DNA of 21,069 nucleotides from a virus. Positions within the stretch are counted from its first letter, which is position 1. Each line of letters starts with the position of its first letter. The position numbers were made by a program, and so were the translations under genes. The DNA is taken from IMG/VR virus record IMGVR_UViG_3300025732_000328, positions 1 through 21,069 of that record; one strand, 5' to 3'. The notes under the pieces were generated by a model. It had not been told where the DNA came from, ran no database searches, and saw only the letters and a list, made by a program, of their open reading frames with translations. Shown here in pieces: positions 5,908 through 11,892 of this stretch.

Positions 5908-6253
5908 CCTCTATCCCCTCTATTTCGATCCTTACTGGAGGACCGCTTTCAACCCATCGAACATGCAAGTCACGACACATGTGATCATCTTCAATCACGC
6001 GCGCTGCAACTAATACGTCTAGGATTGCCTTACAAATGTTATCGATATCGCGGCGTCGTTTGTCTGGCGCGACAGCCTCTATCAAGATCTTAAATCGACC
6101 TTGGATAGAGCGGGACTTAACCTGCACAGCTAATTCCCATGCTGCCGCTTTTTTCCAGTTCACATATTCTGCGCTCCTGTAAACTCCTCCACCTTTCTTG
6201 GCGCGCCAAAGGCGATTAACGCTTGGCGGATAAGGCAGAGTAATTTCAATCAC
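5891..6253 (-). CDS. rusA: RusA-family Holliday junction resolvase
   Basis: This endonuclease cleaves four-way DNA junctions during recombination and genome processing. The family signature near the N-terminus (LPYPPSVNRLWR) and the metal-binding centre PDKRRRDIDNICKAILD are clear. From the chosen start, the acidic residues D69, D71 and D89/D90 are available for metal binding. I prefer the GTG at 6253 because it forms a GTGA overlap with the upstream regulator stop, has a GGGA box 9 bases upstream and aligns with the usual family N-terminus. An ATG at 6268 would add five residues (MGCSC). Together with ERF and YqaJ on the other strand it completes a recombination set. Confidence 0.93.
   Translation of the reverse strand: MIEITLPYPPSVNRLWRAKKGGGVYRSAEYVNWKKAAAWELAVQVKSRSIQGRFKILIEAVAPDKRRRDIDNICKAILDVLVAARVIEDDHMCRDLHVRWVESGPPVRIEIEGIEGGKEI
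6199..6208. repeat. TGGCGCGCCA palindrome (copy 1)
   Basis: This is the first of four exact copies of a 10-bp palindrome, here inside rusA and extended to a 12-bp palindrome (TTGGCGCGCCAA). It consists of two overlapping copies of the heptamer TGGCGCG that is scattered through the window. Confidence 0.85.
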
Positions 6254-6468
6254 GCAGCTGCATCCCATCCTGCGAACACATCAGGCCGTACCTGATCAGG
6301 GCGCAAACCCGTCAGCTGGCAGACCTTGCGGACATGATGGATAGGCACGCGGTGCCATACGGATACAGCGGCCTTAGTGATACCAAGGGCGCTGGAGACA
6401 GCACCAAGGGTCCCGAAGTGATGCAAAACAAGCAACAATTCAGGAGTTTTCGGTTTAGGCGTTTTCAT
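6250..6468 (-). CDS. Cro/YdaS-like transcriptional regulator
   Basis: This 72-aa protein carries an HTH around residues 20-45 (VSSALGITKAAVSVWHRVPIHH) followed by VCQLTGLRPDQVRPDVF. That arrangement is typical of the YdaS/Cro family, in which a tryptophan and a valine-proline follow the recognition helix and a later R-P-D occurs. It is the first gene of the leftward arm and faces the ERF gene across a 124-bp control region. It is therefore the likely regulator of one or both arms. The start at 6468 follows GGGGGAATTC. Three CGTTAG boxes next to it are candidate operators. Confidence 0.85.
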   Translation of the reverse strand: MKTPKPKTPELLLVLHHFGTLGAVSSALGITKAAVSVWHRVPIHHVRKVCQLTGLRPDQVRPDVFAGWDAAA

Positions 6469-6477
6469 GAATTCCCC

Positions 6478-6488
6478 CGTTAGAAAGG
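6478..6488 (+). promoter_or_regulatory. Candidate operator, CGTTAG copy 1
   Basis: CGTTAGAAAGG here matches CGTTAGAGGGG at 6530-6540 in 9 of 11 bases. It lies just upstream of the TTGACA box and about 10 bases before the start of the YdaS/Cro gene on the other strand. Repeated half-sites flanking a promoter are typical of phage repressor binding. Confidence 0.4.
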
Positions 6489-6493
6489 TCGGC

Positions 6494-6521
6494 TTGACAC
6501 CGATTAGGGTTCCTTTATAGC
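6494..6521 (+). promoter_or_regulatory. Sigma70-type promoter for the ERF arm
   Basis: TTGACA at 6494-6499 and TATAGC at 6516-6521 are separated by 16 bases, close to the consensus. Transcription would start around 6528, about 65 bases before the ERF gene. The -10 region complement contains TATAAA on the - strand, but I see no matching -35 box there. The leftward promoter is therefore uncertain. Confidence 0.7.
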
Positions 6522-6529
6522 ATGCTTTT

Positions 6530-6554
6530 CGTTAGAGGGGGCCTAACGCCCCTC
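6530..6554 (+). promoter_or_regulatory. CGTTAG inverted pair and hairpin in the ERF leader
   Basis: CGTTAG at 6530-6535 and its inverted copy CTAACG at 6543-6548 form a palindromic pair around the predicted transcript start. The overlapping GAGGGG (6535-6540) can pair with CCCCTC (6549-6554) in the mRNA leader. It could be an operator, a leader hairpin, or both. There is no T-tract, so it is not a standard terminator. Confidence 0.4.
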
Positions 6555-6592
6555 CCTATGAAAATTAGTATCTGAACCTGAAGGGGATAAAT

Positions 6593-7030
6593 ATGCAGAT
6601 GTCCGATACCATTGCCGCTCTGGCAGAAGCGCTTTCTAAGGCACAGGGGGCTATCGATGACGCCACCAAAGCCGGCATCAACCCGCACTTTAAATCCAAG
6701 TATGCCGATCTGGCCTCTGTGCGCGCCGTGATTCGCGGTCCACTGTCGGCCAATGGCCTATCTGTTGTTCAGCTTCCCCGCGCCCAAAACGGCGTGGTCG
6801 AAGTGGATACCATGCTCCTGCACAAGACGGGGGAGTACATCAGCGAAACGTTGCGCATGCCTGTGGCGAAGCCGGATGCCCACGGCATTGGTTCTGCCAT
6901 TACCTACGCACGGCGCTACGGCTTAATGTCGATCCTATGCATCGCAGCTGATGATGATGATGGCAATGCAGCTGTGCAGGCTCCTGCGGCCTTTACCCGC
7001 ACCATGAAATCAGAAAAGGATTTTGCGTAA
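6593..7030 (+). CDS. erf: ERF-family single-strand annealing protein
   Basis: This recombinase pairs complementary single strands, functionally like P22 Erf or lambda Bet. The ERF signature is visible: INPHFKSKYADLASV (29-43), LHKTGEYI (76-83) and GSAITYARRYGLMSIL (100-115), followed by an acidic patch of four Asp. At 145 aa it is shorter than many family members and has little C-terminal region after the core. AAGGGG lies 6 bases before the ATG. The stop overlaps the exonuclease ATG as TAATG, so annealing protein and exonuclease are made together, as in two-component phage recombination systems. Confidence 0.95.
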   Translation: MQMSDTIAALAEALSKAQGAIDDATKAGINPHFKSKYADLASVRAVIRGPLSANGLSVVQLPRAQNGVVEVDTMLLHKTGEYISETLRMPVAKPDAHGIGSAITYARRYGLMSILCIAADDDDGNAAVQAPAAFTRTMKSEKDFA

Positions 7031-7656
7031 TGGAACAAGGCTCTCCTGAATGGTTTGCCGCGCGTGCTGGCAAGGTTACTGCTTCGCGTGTGTCAGATAT
7101 CGTTGCCCGCACTAAAAGTGGCTATGCCGCTTCGCGTGCAAATTACATGGCAGAGCTATTGTGCGAACGTTTGACGGGACAGCCTGCGCCGTCCTTTCAA
7201 ACGCCAGCGATGGCATGGGGGACGGCAAATGAACCAGTGGCGCGCCAGCGTTTTGTAGAGACGTTTGGCATGCCAGTGGAAGAGGTGGGGTTCGTCCCCC
7301 ATGCTACCATCGCTAATGCTGGCGCGTCCCCTGATGGATTGATCCAGCACGATGGCCTAATCGAAATCAAATGTCCGCAAACGACAACGCATTTGGAAAT
7401 CATGGCGGGCGGGAAGATCCCTGCCCGTTACATGTTCCAAATGTATTGGCAGATGGCCTGCACAGGCCGTGACTGGTGCATGTTCGTTTGTTTCGATCCG
7501 CGCCTGCCAGAACCAATGCAGCTGTACAATGAAGAGGTTCCGCGCGATGACAAAATCATCGCAGAACTAGAAGAAGAGGTGATCAAGTTCATTGAAGAGC
7601 TTAATCACAAAGTCATGGTAATCAAATCCAAGTATGGGGTGACTGACAATGTCTGA
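7030..7656 (+). CDS. YqaJ-family viral recombinase exonuclease
   Basis: This 208-aa PD-(D/E)XK exonuclease resects double-strand ends to give single strands for the ERF protein. The N-terminal GSPEWFAARAGKVTAS is the family hallmark. WGTANEPVAR supplies the conserved Glu (E68), SPDGLI supplies D102, and IEIKCP supplies E112 and K114. The length is normal for phage YqaJ/lambda-exo relatives. It overlaps ERF by one base and the next gene by 8 bases. All catalytic residues are present, so it should be active. Confidence 0.95.
   Translation: MEQGSPEWFAARAGKVTASRVSDIVARTKSGYAASRANYMAELLCERLTGQPAPSFQTPAMAWGTANEPVARQRFVETFGMPVEEVGFVPHATIANAGASPDGLIQHDGLIEIKCPQTTTHLEIMAGGKIPARYMFQMYWQMACTGRDWCMFVCFDPRLPEPMQLYNEEVPRDDKIIAELEEEVIKFIEELNHKVMVIKSKYGVTDNV
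7238..7247. repeat. TGGCGCGCCA palindrome (copy 2)
   Basis: An exact copy of the 10-bp palindrome inside the YqaJ exonuclease gene, in a different coding context from the rusA copy. Confidence 0.85.
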
Positions 7657-7897
7657 CATTAAATATCCGAATTCCGGTTCACTGTTTGTGAACGACCGCA
7701 AAACAAAAGATACCCACCCTGACTATACGGGTTCCGGCAACTTTGAAGGCAAAGACGTTTGGATCAGCGGCTGGAAAAAGCAAACTAAAGCAGGGAAGAC
7801 GTTCCTCTCCCTGTCATGGAAGGAAAAGGAAGCTGTCACTGGTGAAAAGCCTGCGGCTGCGGCTCCTGCTCTTGCTGATGACGAAGTGCCGTTTTGA
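7649..7897 (+). CDS. Small DUF736-like protein with an SSB-type acidic tip
   Basis: This 82-aa protein has a beta-rich core reading NFEGKDVWISGWKKQTKAGK then TFLSLSWKEKE. It recalls DUF736, though I cannot confirm membership. An Ala/Pro linker leads to the end ADDEVPF, close to the DD(I/V)PF tip that bacterial SSB proteins use to recruit partners. It follows ERF and YqaJ with an 8-base overlap and a GGGGTGA ribosome site. A role as a small single-strand-binding or partner-recruiting factor is an inference from the tail and context. A canonical OB fold is not obvious by eye. Confidence 0.8.
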   Translation: MSDIKYPNSGSLFVNDRKTKDTHPDYTGSGNFEGKDVWISGWKKQTKAGKTFLSLSWKEKEAVTGEKPAAAAPALADDEVPF

Positions 7898-8214
7898 TTA
7901 ACGAAAACATTCCCCTTTCAGAGCAGTATCGCACCACGGCTGAAGCTTGGGTCGATGCAGATAGCGCTGCCAGCCTTCTGGAAGAAACGAAGTCAGCTGT
8001 GCTTAACCGCATGATGCTGGACACGAAAGAGAAGGCGGTCAACCGCGCTGAAATGATCGTGAAAGCGTCTGATGATTGGCGCGATCACGTTACCAAGATT
8101 GTGGAGGCCCGTAAGCGGGCTTCCATCCTTCGCGTGCAAATGGAATACATCCGCATGAAGTTCAATGAATGGCAGTCACACGAAGCAACCCGTAGAGCGG
8201 AAATGAAATTATGA
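7894..8214 (+). CDS. Conserved helical phage protein (106 aa)
   Basis: The start codon is TTG and forms a 4-base TTGA overlap with the upstream stop. The protein is almost entirely charged helix (starts MINENIPLSEQ). The conserved-looking centre has SKAEM-like spacing (NRAEMIVKASDDWRDHV) and the C-terminus reads WQSHEATRRAEMKL. I recall similar proteins next to phage annealing proteins and exonucleases, but no function is established. The 4-base overlap on each side places it firmly in the recombination operon. It may be an accessory factor. Confidence 0.8.
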   Translation: MINENIPLSEQYRTTAEAWVDADSAASLLEETKSAVLNRMMLDTKEKAVNRAEMIVKASDDWRDHVTKIVEARKRASILRVQMEYIRMKFNEWQSHEATRRAEMKL

Positions 8215-8519
8215 AAACGGATGAAATTGAAAAAGCTACACATGAAGAATATCAACAGGCCATGATCGAAATGGTCACAAAGATCCTGATGTGCGTTGAT
8301 GGCCACGATGCTTTATTTGGCATGCAGGCTCTTATGGGCGCGCTGGCCAACATCGTGATCGATTCCGCGCCAGACAAAGAAGCAGCAACACGGGCTGTCA
8401 TGGGGCTGTCCATCACTACAGTGCGCGCCATTGAACATGCTTTTGAATTACTGGCCGACGAAGAGCGCCTTGAAGGAGAAGAAGCTGCAACCCACGAAGT
8501 GCCGTTTAGAATGCAATGA
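8211..8519 (+). CDS. Hypothetical protein (102 aa)
   Basis: The protein begins MKTDEIEKATHEEYQQAM and continues with a hydrophobic helical segment (ALFGMQALMGALANIVID, about residues 34-51). It ends in an acidic helix and HEVPFRMQ. The hydrophobic part is amphipathic with Ala/Met and is more likely a buried helix than a membrane span. It overlaps both neighbours by ATGA. No family is recognised. Confidence 0.78.
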   Translation: MKTDEIEKATHEEYQQAMIEMVTKILMCVDGHDALFGMQALMGALANIVIDSAPDKEAATRAVMGLSITTVRAIEHAFELLADEERLEGEEAATHEVPFRMQ

Positions 8520-8869
8520 AGCGCGTCCGTATCACCCCCAAAATGCGTATTGAAATTTTCACGCGCCATGAAGGTTACTGCCACATATGCAACTTCAAGG
8601 TACGTCCGGGGGAGGAGTGGGATGTCAGCCATGAAATCCCTCTTGAGGCTGGTGGTGCTGACGATGAGTCTAATTGGCTTGTTGCACATCGTCATTGCCA
8701 TCGCATCCATACGGCCACTGTTGATGCCCCCCGTATCGCAAAAACAAAACGAATGCGGGCCAAGCATCTGGGTATTAAAACAGTTCGGTCTCCCTTGCCG
8801 GGAGGACGAAAGAGTAAATGGAAAAAGAAAATGGACGGCACCGTAGTTCGCAGGGATGAAGATGGGTAA
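8516..8869 (+). CDS. HNH endonuclease
   Basis: This 117-aa protein carries an HNH nuclease module: a zinc Cys pair (C22, C25 in CHIC), the first His in WDVSHEIPL (H39), the central Asn in DESNW (N53), and the His/Cys cluster AHRHCHRIH (58-65). A basic tail with GRKSKWKKK should help bind DNA. It could be a free-standing homing-type nuclease or a phage DNA-processing enzyme. Its tight overlaps (ATGA with the upstream gene, 8 bases with the next) argue that it is a resident operon gene rather than a recent insertion. Confidence 0.9.
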   Translation: MKRVRITPKMRIEIFTRHEGYCHICNFKVRPGEEWDVSHEIPLEAGGADDESNWLVAHRHCHRIHTATVDAPRIAKTKRMRAKHLGIKTVRSPLPGGRKSKWKKKMDGTVVRRDEDG

Positions 8870-9341
8870 TACATACGAAGAATTTGCTGCAAGGCTAAAG
8901 GCATCGATACCCGGCGTTATGGCTATTACGGAGTGGCTATATCGCAACGGCTGGGCTGTCTCTTTGCCTGCGCTTGTGCTTCGTCCAAAAAATGCGCCAT
9001 ATCAGGATTATCAAGATCGTGGTGATCTATTTGCAACTAAAGATAATAAGGCTTGCCGCTTTGAAGTGAAATATTCACAGCGCGCAAACTTCACGGACTA
9101 TCTGAACTATCCGTTTCCTGATTTTTTCATTGCTGATGCCGATGCAGTAGACCGCGCCAAGGGTGAAGTCGCTGCATACTTCTGGGTCAGTAACGATCTT
9201 ACGCATGCAGCTTTTGTGCGTCAGGAGACAAACCAGCACTGGCAGAGAGTGGTGCGGTTTATGAAGAACACAAATAAGGAGCAGGCGATCTATGTTTGCC
9301 CCTTAGAACATGTCGAATTTGTACGCATAAAAGGAGAATAA
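8862..9341 (+). CDS. Candidate PD-(D/E)XK nuclease
   Basis: I start at the ATG at 8862 because CAGGG lies 6 bases before it. An ATG at 8856 adds two residues. The 159-aa protein has a helix with Glu (ITEWLYRNGW, E24) and then YQDRGDLFA (D55). After 12 residues comes FEVKYSQ (E68 and K70). This order, helix Glu, Asp, and E-x-K on adjacent strands, is the PD-(D/E)XK nuclease pattern, and DFFIADAD follows as a likely core strand. I do not recognise an annotated family. The nuclease call is motif-based inference, strengthened by HNH and YqaJ neighbours. Confidence 0.75.
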   Translation: MGNTYEEFAARLKASIPGVMAITEWLYRNGWAVSLPALVLRPKNAPYQDYQDRGDLFATKDNKACRFEVKYSQRANFTDYLNYPFPDFFIADADAVDRAKGEVAAYFWVSNDLTHAAFVRQETNQHWQRVVRFMKNTNKEQAIYVCPLEHVEFVRIKGE

Positions 9342-9342
9342 A

Positions 9343-9612
9343 GTGCGCTTTCTTATCACAATGAATATGCCAAGCGCTAAAGGCTATTCAGTCCATCAGA
9401 TTACGGTCGAACACGAATCCAAAAATATCAAAGAGTTCTGGAACTATCTGCAGGACAATGAATTCATCATGGCCAATCTGATGTACAAGATCCGCAACGA
9501 TGACCTTTCCGAATATTGGGAAGATCGCGGCTCTTTGATCATTAACACGGCGCATGTTGGTAAGGTTCAGGAACTGATCGAATTCAAGGATGATCGATAT
9601 GGGCATCAATGA
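9343..9612 (+). CDS. Hypothetical protein (89 aa)
   Basis: The start is GTG with a near-perfect AAGGAG six bases upstream. The sequence begins MRFLITMNMPSAKGYSVHQI and alternates short strands and helices, with the acidic segment NDDLSEYWEDRG near residues 52-63 and then SLIINTAHVG. It looks like a small compact alpha/beta domain. No family is recognised. It is 1 base from the upstream stop and overlaps the next gene slightly, consistent with the same operon. Confidence 0.78.
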   Translation: MRFLITMNMPSAKGYSVHQITVEHESKNIKEFWNYLQDNEFIMANLMYKIRNDDLSEYWEDRGSLIINTAHVGKVQELIEFKDDRYGHQ

Positions 9613-9844
9613 AGAGCTAGAGACATACATCAAAGCCTTCCGCGTGACAGAAGGAACCCTCCTACCGCAGCTATTAGAACGCGCACAAAGCAAGATCGAA
9701 AAACTAGAGCAGGACGTTAAGGTGCTTCGATGGGCTTTGTATCAGGCCCGCGATGCCCTTAGCGGCCAAACAGTACAAGAAACTACAGCCCTGTCTCTAT
9801 TGGACACAGCGCGACGCATCACGGAACCAGCAAATGATCGCTAA
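9599..9844 (+). CDS. Coiled-coil small protein (81 aa)
   Basis: I choose the ATG at 9599 because AAGGA lies 8 bases upstream. The in-frame ATG at 9590 would have that box directly abutting it. Residues about 20-50 (LLPQLLERAQSKIEKLEQ onward) show heptad-like Leu/Ile spacing, so a coiled coil and dimerisation are likely. No enzymatic motif is visible and the family is unknown. The gene overlaps both neighbours by about a dozen bases. Confidence 0.72.
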   Translation: MGINEELETYIKAFRVTEGTLLPQLLERAQSKIEKLEQDVKVLRWALYQARDALSGQTVQETTALSLLDTARRITEPANDR

Positions 9845-10079
9845 TGTAAAAGCTTGGTACACAAACGCTCTTCGCGGTAAGAGCCTGACGTATCATATCG
9901 GCTATCTGGCGCGTGACCGTGAAACAAGGCCGCGTGACGCTACAGAAAAGGCCTACTATGAAGAGATTGGCGCTGTGGCCAATTACCTGTTTAAGCTAGC
10001 GGAAGAGGGGCGCGTTTCGCTGGTTCAGAAGAAAGTCGCGCCAATGCAATTTGAATATATCGCAACCAAAATTAGGTGA
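9834..10079 (+). CDS. Conserved small phage protein (81 aa)
   Basis: I start at the ATG at 9834, which overlaps the previous stop by 11 bases; the frame is open further upstream without a better site. The sequence starts MIANVKAWYTNALRGKSLTY. It continues with HIGYLARDRE, a helix around AYYEEIGAVANYLFKLAEEG, and a final strand with VSLVQKK and FEYIATKIR. The helix followed by R-V-x-L-V-Q looks like a winged-helix-like or small DNA-contact fold. I recall similar uncharacterised proteins in alphaproteobacterial phages, but there is no established function. Confidence 0.72.
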   Translation: MIANVKAWYTNALRGKSLTYHIGYLARDRETRPRDATEKAYYEEIGAVANYLFKLAEEGRVSLVQKKVAPMQFEYIATKIR

Positions 10080-10082
10080 CAC

Positions 10083-10205
10083 ATGGCTGAATTTATATGG
10101 GGTATCGTTTGTGGCGCGATTGGTACGCTTACAATCATCCTTGCGATGATAGCTTGGCAGATCATTGATGATCACCGCAAGGCGATTAGGGACGATCAGT
10201 CGTGA
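10083..10205 (+). CDS. One-helix membrane peptide (40 aa), possible holin or spanin-like partner
   Basis: A 40-codon ORF starts MAEFIWGIVCGAIGTLTIIL and ends with a charged tail (DDHRKAIRDDQS). Residues about 4-27 form one strong transmembrane helix with a short N-terminus. TAGGTGA lies a few bases upstream. It is the last rightward gene before the leftward islet and precedes the exported transglycosylase, so a lysis role such as a minimal holin is possible. Many phages also carry unrelated single-helix peptides. The last 10 bases overlap the end of the convergent 86-aa gene. Confidence 0.65.
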   Translation: MAEFIWGIVCGAIGTLTIILAMIAWQIIDDHRKAIRDDQS

Positions 10206-10456
10206 TTACGGACTACGCTAAGAGAAGCCTGCTCTGGCGTCTTTATGGAACGCATCACTACCCGCAGCATATCGATAGCCACAGGTTTAACTTCGTCGTC
10301 CATCAAGGCGAACTTTTCTGCAAGGTAGGCAAAGGCGATGACCCGCTCTGCTACAAAGTCTGTAACCATTGGGAAATCATCAGGGCCTATGTCCACATCG
10401 TCGTAGGCGACATCATCAGACGGATCGTCATCATCATCGAACGAATCATCACGCAT
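10196..10456 (-). CDS. Acidic hypothetical protein (86 aa), leftward islet
   Basis: The start at 10456 follows AAGGA by 8 bases; a longer in-frame version from 10576 would run through the upstream gene. The N-terminus is extremely Asp-rich (MRDDSFDDDDDPSDDVAYDD) and leads into a helical part (FVAERVIAFAYLAEKFAL then VAIDMLRVVMRSI). Acidic N-terminal tails like this occur in DNA-mimic proteins and chaperone-like factors, but I see no specific match. It overlaps the preceding gene of the islet by 8 bases and runs against the surrounding rightward genes. Confidence 0.78.
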   Translation of the reverse strand: MRDDSFDDDDDPSDDVAYDDVDIGPDDFPMVTDFVAERVIAFAYLAEKFALMDDEVKPVAIDMLRVVMRSIKTPEQASLSVVRNHD

Positions 10457-10697
10457 TTTCCAATTCCTTCCCTGTTTCGATCCAATCGTCGGTGATGGGA
10501 TTCGGCGGCATGTCGAACGTGCCTTCAGTCGGCGGTTTTTCGCGGGCATAAGCACGGGAATAAAGGCGTTCAGCACGCTCTAAAAGACCACACATTTGAA
10601 CATATCGCCCGGCCAAATCGGCGTAGGCAGCTGTCAGGTCGTAATTGTTATCACGGAGGACGGAAGTAGTGACCATTTTACGCAAATCTATAGACAT
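10449..10697 (-). CDS. Hypothetical protein (82 aa), leftward islet
   Basis: The start at 10697 follows AAGAAGGGG; an upstream in-frame ATG at 10745 is less well placed. The protein begins MSIDLRKMVTTSVLRDNNYD and has a helical middle (LAGRYVQMCGLLERAERLYS). It ends with a Pro/acidic tail (FDMPPNPITDDWIETGKEL). No family is recognised. It is first in a two-gene leftward unit placed between the rightward operon and the lysis gene. Its promoter should lie in the 124 bp up to 10821, where I see no box pair I trust. Confidence 0.75.
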   Translation of the reverse strand: MSIDLRKMVTTSVLRDNNYDLTAAYADLAGRYVQMCGLLERAERLYSRAYAREKPPTEGTFDMPPNPITDDWIETGKELENA

Positions 10698-10821
10698 AGG
10701 CAGACCCCTTCTTAGTGCGAACCATACGATCCTACGGGAGGCCACAGGGTTCGTCTACGCCTCTCTATGGCCCCATTCTGGGTGTAGGGTACAGCCATCG
10801 TTAACGGTTCAAGGGTGCTTG

Positions 10822-11370
10822 ATGAAGGCCTCTCTAATCGGGCTTGCCTTAGCCCTCTTCATTATTCCCGTAGCGGCTTCACAGGAGGCCAATGGGCCCT
10901 CCCTACTATCAGAGTTATTCACCGCGCCAGAAGCCCGTCAGGGGCCGCTGGAGACCGTTTCTAAGCTATATCCTAACCAGCCCCCAGAGCAGCAAAGGGT
11001 GGCGGTTCTTGTCGCCCAGAGAGCCAAGGCGACCCTAGGCAAAGAGTGGCAGGAGACTGCCGTAAAGATTGCTTTCAAAGAGAGCCGGTTTAACTGCAAG
11101 GCCACAGGCCCTCTGGCTAAAGGCTCCCGCGCCATGGGCGTGATGCAGGTCATGCCCGGCACAGCCCGTGGGATGGGCTTCAACCCCCGCCACCTGCACG
11201 ATTGCACATATGGAATTGACGCAGGTTTGGAACACATGCGACGGTGCGCATCAGCTGGCGCGACCACCGAAAAACAGATGATTCGATGCCATCAAACAGG
11301 TTGGGTTCAAAAAAAGAACCCGGCCACAAAGGACCGGGTTAGTAAGGGAGTATCGAACAAGGCCAACTGA
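10822..11370 (+). CDS. Exported lytic transglycosylase (SLT-type endolysin)
   Basis: This 182-aa protein would cleave peptidoglycan glycan strands to release progeny. It starts at the ATG at 10822 after AAGGG. It has a Sec-type signal peptide (K, then LIGLALALFIIPVAASQEA) and a lysozyme-like SLT domain over about residues 80-160. Catalytic Glu lies in FKESRFN, followed by GVMQVMPGTAR and the late YGIDAGLEHMRRC. Extra Cys residues near DCTYG and RRC may form a disulphide in the periplasm. The C-terminal codons also form competing hairpins with the region before gcrA. No canonical multi-helix holin is visible nearby, so export may rely on the signal peptide. Confidence 0.92.
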   Translation: MKASLIGLALALFIIPVAASQEANGPSLLSELFTAPEARQGPLETVSKLYPNQPPEQQRVAVLVAQRAKATLGKEWQETAVKIAFKESRFNCKATGPLAKGSRAMGVMQVMPGTARGMGFNPRHLHDCTYGIDAGLEHMRRCASAGATTEKQMIRCHQTGWVQKKNPATKDRVSKGVSNKAN

Positions 11371-11388
11371 CCGGGTTGTTTAGTCAGT
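11303..11388 (+). promoter_or_regulatory. Competing hairpins between the lysis gene and gcrA
   Basis: GGGTTC (11303-11308) pairs with GAACCC (11316-11321). AACCCGG (11317-11323), which shares those bases, pairs with CCGGGTT (11334-11340) and could equally pair with a second CCGGGTT at 11371-11377. That second copy overlaps another stem, ACTGAC (11366-11371) with GTCAGT (11383-11388). The stems exclude each other, as in attenuators. There is no strong T-tract, so control of translation or RNA processing is as likely as termination. Confidence 0.4.
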
Positions 11389-11406
11389 CAAGCAATGGAG
11401 ATTATG

Positions 11407-11892
11407 ATGTGGACGGATGACGAAGACAAGCTTTTAATTCAGCTATGGGCCGAAGGAAAACCCAGCACCTACATAGCCCCCGCGATGGGCAAATCCCGTG
11501 GTGCAATCATGGGTCGCATTAGCCGTCTAAGAGAGGCGGGTGTTGATCTTAAGGCACGCCCACGGCCTCTACGGAAGCAACGTGTCTATGTGCCTAATCC
11601 TAAACCAAAGCCCAAGCCAAAGGTCTTGGAACTTGCTGCAGTGGCGCGACCAATGCCACAACCAGTTTCACCGTTCATCCCCGCGCCAGAAATAGAATAC
11701 GGCGAACCATGCGATATCTTAGGCCTGCGTTTCTTTTCATGCCGTTACATCGTGAAAGAAAAGCCTACGCTTTACTGCAATCAAATGGTGCATAAACACT
11801 CTTACTGCGAAACACACTTCCAACTTTGCTACCAGCAAGGCACCAATGTACCTCTTACAGCTAAACCCCGCCCTGCCTATCGAAACGCCTAA
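11407..11892 (+). CDS. gcrA: GcrA-family cell-cycle regulator homologue
   Basis: GcrA is an alphaproteobacterial factor that works with sigma70 RNA polymerase and CcrM-methylated GANTC sites to time cell-cycle genes. The N-terminal HTH-like domain is clear: MWTDDEDKLLIQLWAEG, then SRGAIMGRISRLREAG. A Lys/Pro-rich linker (PNPKPKPKPK) follows. The C-terminal Cys/His part matches the GcrA polymerase-binding end (SCRYI, YCN, HSYCETH). I use the ATG at 11407, 6 bases after GGAG; ATGs at 11395 and 11404 are in frame. Phage copies may redirect host polymerase to phage promoters or reprogramme the host cycle. The full domain set suggests a functional protein. Confidence 0.9.
   Translation: MWTDDEDKLLIQLWAEGKPSTYIAPAMGKSRGAIMGRISRLREAGVDLKARPRPLRKQRVYVPNPKPKPKPKVLELAAVARPMPQPVSPFIPAPEIEYGEPCDILGLRFFSCRYIVKEKPTLYCNQMVHKHSYCETHFQLCYQQGTNVPLTAKPRPAYRNA

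Noticed and set aside
10202-10495. Rightward ORF starting with GTG after the membrane peptide
   Set aside because: It is antisense to the well-supported leftward 86-aa gene, and its His/Ile-rich composition is the mirror of that gene's Asp run.
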